A model generated the notes under the pieces. That model saw nothing but the letters and a program-made list of their open reading frames with translations. It was not told the origin of the DNA and searched no databases. A program made the position numbers and the translations under genes. From Bacteroidales bacterium (GTDB taxonomy: Bacteria; Bacteroidota; Bacteroidia; Bacteroidales; VadinHA17), in the NCBI GenBank assembly GCA_031285575.1, contig JAITVX010000188.1, forward strand, positions 1-5,973: a stretch of DNA of 5,973 nucleotides, written 5' to 3'. Position 1 is the stretch's first letter. Every line of letters begins with the position of its first letter. Of the stretch, positions 5,531 to 5,973 are shown piece after piece.

Positions 5531-5589
5531 TCAGCCGGCGCCGCCATCGGATAACAGATATTCCGGAAGCGCCGGTAAACAGAATTTAG
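5509..5589 (+). CDS. Possible 26-aa basic small ORF bridging two genes
   Basis: An ATG at 5509, inside the last codons of the metalloprotein gene but in another frame, opens 26 codons and stops with TAG at 5587-5589, just 3 bases before the start at 5593. The product begins MEKIYKIISRRRHRI, is strongly basic and ends ITDIPEAPVNRI. It would fill the 62-base gap and keep the compact coupled layout of the operon. Against it, it is very short, has no homologue that I recognise and shares bases with the inverted repeat at 5535-5575. Confidence 0.35.
   Translation: MEKIYKIISRRRHRITDIPEAPVNRI
5535..5575. repeat. Nested inverted repeat / hairpin
   Basis: CCGGCGC (5535-5541) pairs perfectly with GCGCCGG (5569-5575), and CGGA (5548-5551) pairs with TCCG (5562-5565) inside, leaving a 10-base loop. 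No T run follows (TAAACAGAATTT), so it is not a standard terminator. It lies just ahead of the start at 5593 and could affect translation or mRNA stability, or could simply be GC-rich coding sequence of the 26-aa ORF. Confidence 0.4.
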
Positions 5590-5592
5590 CAA

Positions 5593-5802
5593 ATGCCCTT
5601 CAACACTTTATATACGTTACAGATAGCCGAACGTGTGCAGGAAATCACCCGGCGGCATTATGAACCCGGCCGTCAGAACCGTAACTACCGTGCCGTATGG
5701 AAGCATTATATACGCCGGCAATACTATATAGGGTACCGGACATATTTGCGGTATATAAAGATTGATGTTGAAGCCGAAAAGGGAAAATTAAATAACCTGT
5801 AA
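5593..5802 (+). CDS. Small basic Tyr-rich phage protein
   Basis: This is a 69-aa, Arg- and Tyr-rich protein. An N-terminal helix (8-21, 'LQIAERVQEITRRH') leads to 'YEPGRQNRNYRAVWKHYIRR' (23-42) and 'YRTYLRYI' (48-55), a pattern I associate with short uncharacterised proteins of Bacteroides-group phages ('QEITR.HYEPG...YRAVWR..I....YRTYL'). It looks like a small helical bundle able to bind nucleic acid, to judge from the charge; this is an inference. The start ATG at 5593 sits 3 bases after the stop of the possible 26-aa ORF; the leader is 'TTTAGCAA'. It is the last supported gene, followed by about 170 bases without a convincing one. Confidence 0.65.
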   Translation: MPFNTLYTLQIAERVQEITRRHYEPGRQNRNYRAVWKHYIRRQYYIGYRTYLRYIKIDVEAEKGKLNNL

Positions 5803-5826
5803 CATGTGGATATTAAAAAATATATG

Positions 5827-5834
5827 TATGTTTG
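5827..5834 (+). promoter_or_regulatory. Candidate Bacteroides -7 element (TAnnTTTG)
   Basis: TATGTTTG exactly fits TAnnTTTG, the Bacteroides primary sigma -7 consensus. The -33 TTTG at about 19-21 bases upstream is not clear (only a TGTG-like match near 5805), so strength is doubtful. It lies in the gene-free AT-rich tract directly upstream of the GC-rich hairpin region; a transcript from it would start near 5841 and include 5886-5963. Confidence 0.3.
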
Positions 5835-5885
5835 TATCGCAAAACTCATTCAGGAGCAATCTTGAATTAAATTTAGTGATAATAA

Positions 5886-5963
5886 GGCGGCCCTATGGGT
5901 TGCATTGCCGAAAGGTGTGCGTTCCTTCCTCTTGGATGGGTTTTGCACCCCTAAGGGGTCGCC
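5886..5963 (+). ncRNA. Candidate structured RNA or 5' leader hairpin
   Basis: After an AT-rich tract the sequence turns abruptly GC-rich and can fold into one extended hairpin. GGCGGCCC (5886-5893) pairs with GGGTCGCC (5956-5963) over 8 pairs with a single G-U. After a 3/5-base internal loop, GGGTTGCA (5897-5904) pairs with TGCACCC (5944-5950) with one bulged T. A short GCC-GAAA-GGT hairpin (5907-5916) sits at the top. An alternative, ACCCC-TAA-GGGGT (5947-5959), would exclude the long-range stem, giving two possible states. No T run follows within the window, so a terminator is not shown. I recognise no known RNA family; a leader of the next operon or a small phage RNA is possible. A frame from ATG 5804 stays open to the window end, so partial coding cannot be excluded. 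Confidence 0.35.
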
Positions 5964-5973
5964 TGCATACATT

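Noticed and set aside
5593..5802. Possible Mor/C-type middle-gene activator of Mu
   Set aside because: The 69-aa protein lacks the length and the HTH expected of Mor; the Tyr/Arg pattern matches only uncharacterised phage proteins.
5804..5973. Open frame from ATG 5804 to the window end
   Set aside because: It has about 56 codons with no recognisable motif, includes rarely used codons, runs through the promoter-like and hairpin region, and has no family-like pattern. It is kept only as an alternative to the RNA interpretation.
1..5973. CRISPR array, tRNA, rRNA, insertion sequence, transposase or attachment site
   Set aside because: No spaced repeats, cloverleaf, DDE motif block or terminal repeats were seen in this window.

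Overview
The window looks like part of the early or accessory region of a transposable (Mu-like) prophage or phage of a Bacteroidota host, probably a gut Bacteroidales. The reasons are: (i) a confident DUF3164 protein (866-1552), a family typical of the early region of Mu-like phages, with a GemA-like small helical protein (149-592) just upstream; (ii) all genes lie on the + strand, tightly packed, with four 4-bp ATGA stop/start overlaps; (iii) A-rich leaders in front of most starts instead of strong Shine-Dalgarno sites, as is usual in Bacteroidota; (iv) several small proteins that resemble uncharacterised proteins recurring in Bacteroides-group phages. No transposase, structural, lysis, tRNA, rRNA or CRISPR element is visible, so the Mu-like label rests mainly on DUF3164 plus the GemA-like protein.

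Layout. 1-1931 is the phage core block: the tail of an unrecognised gene, the GemA-like protein, a small charged protein, DUF3164, and a 122-aa protein resembling the DNA-binding domain IV of DnaA without the ATPase. 1970-5173 is a cargo-like run: a DUF551 protein, a radical SAM enzyme, a cytosine-methyltransferase-like protein, a MazG-type NTP pyrophosphohydrolase, two phage hypotheticals and a small helix-turn-helix protein. Most of these are translationally coupled. After a 48-bp AT-rich gap, 5222-5802 holds a small membrane-associated HExxH protein, a possible 26-aa overlapping ORF and a small basic Tyr-rich protein. The last ~170 bases have no convincing gene. They carry a Bacteroides-type -7 promoter match followed by an abruptly GC-rich segment that can fold into a long hairpin (5886-5963), a candidate structured RNA or leader for the next operon.

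How the genes may work together. The radical SAM, methyltransferase-like and MazG genes are consecutive and co-directional, the first two overlapping by 4 bp. Together they would suit nucleotide or DNA modification by the phage (a radical SAM step, an SAM-dependent MTase-like step and clean-up of NTPs), but this is an inference from gene order. The DnaA-domain-IV-like and HTH proteins are the probable DNA-binding regulators. The most interesting points are the radical SAM/MTase pair, the orphan DnaA-like domain, and the structured 3' segment.
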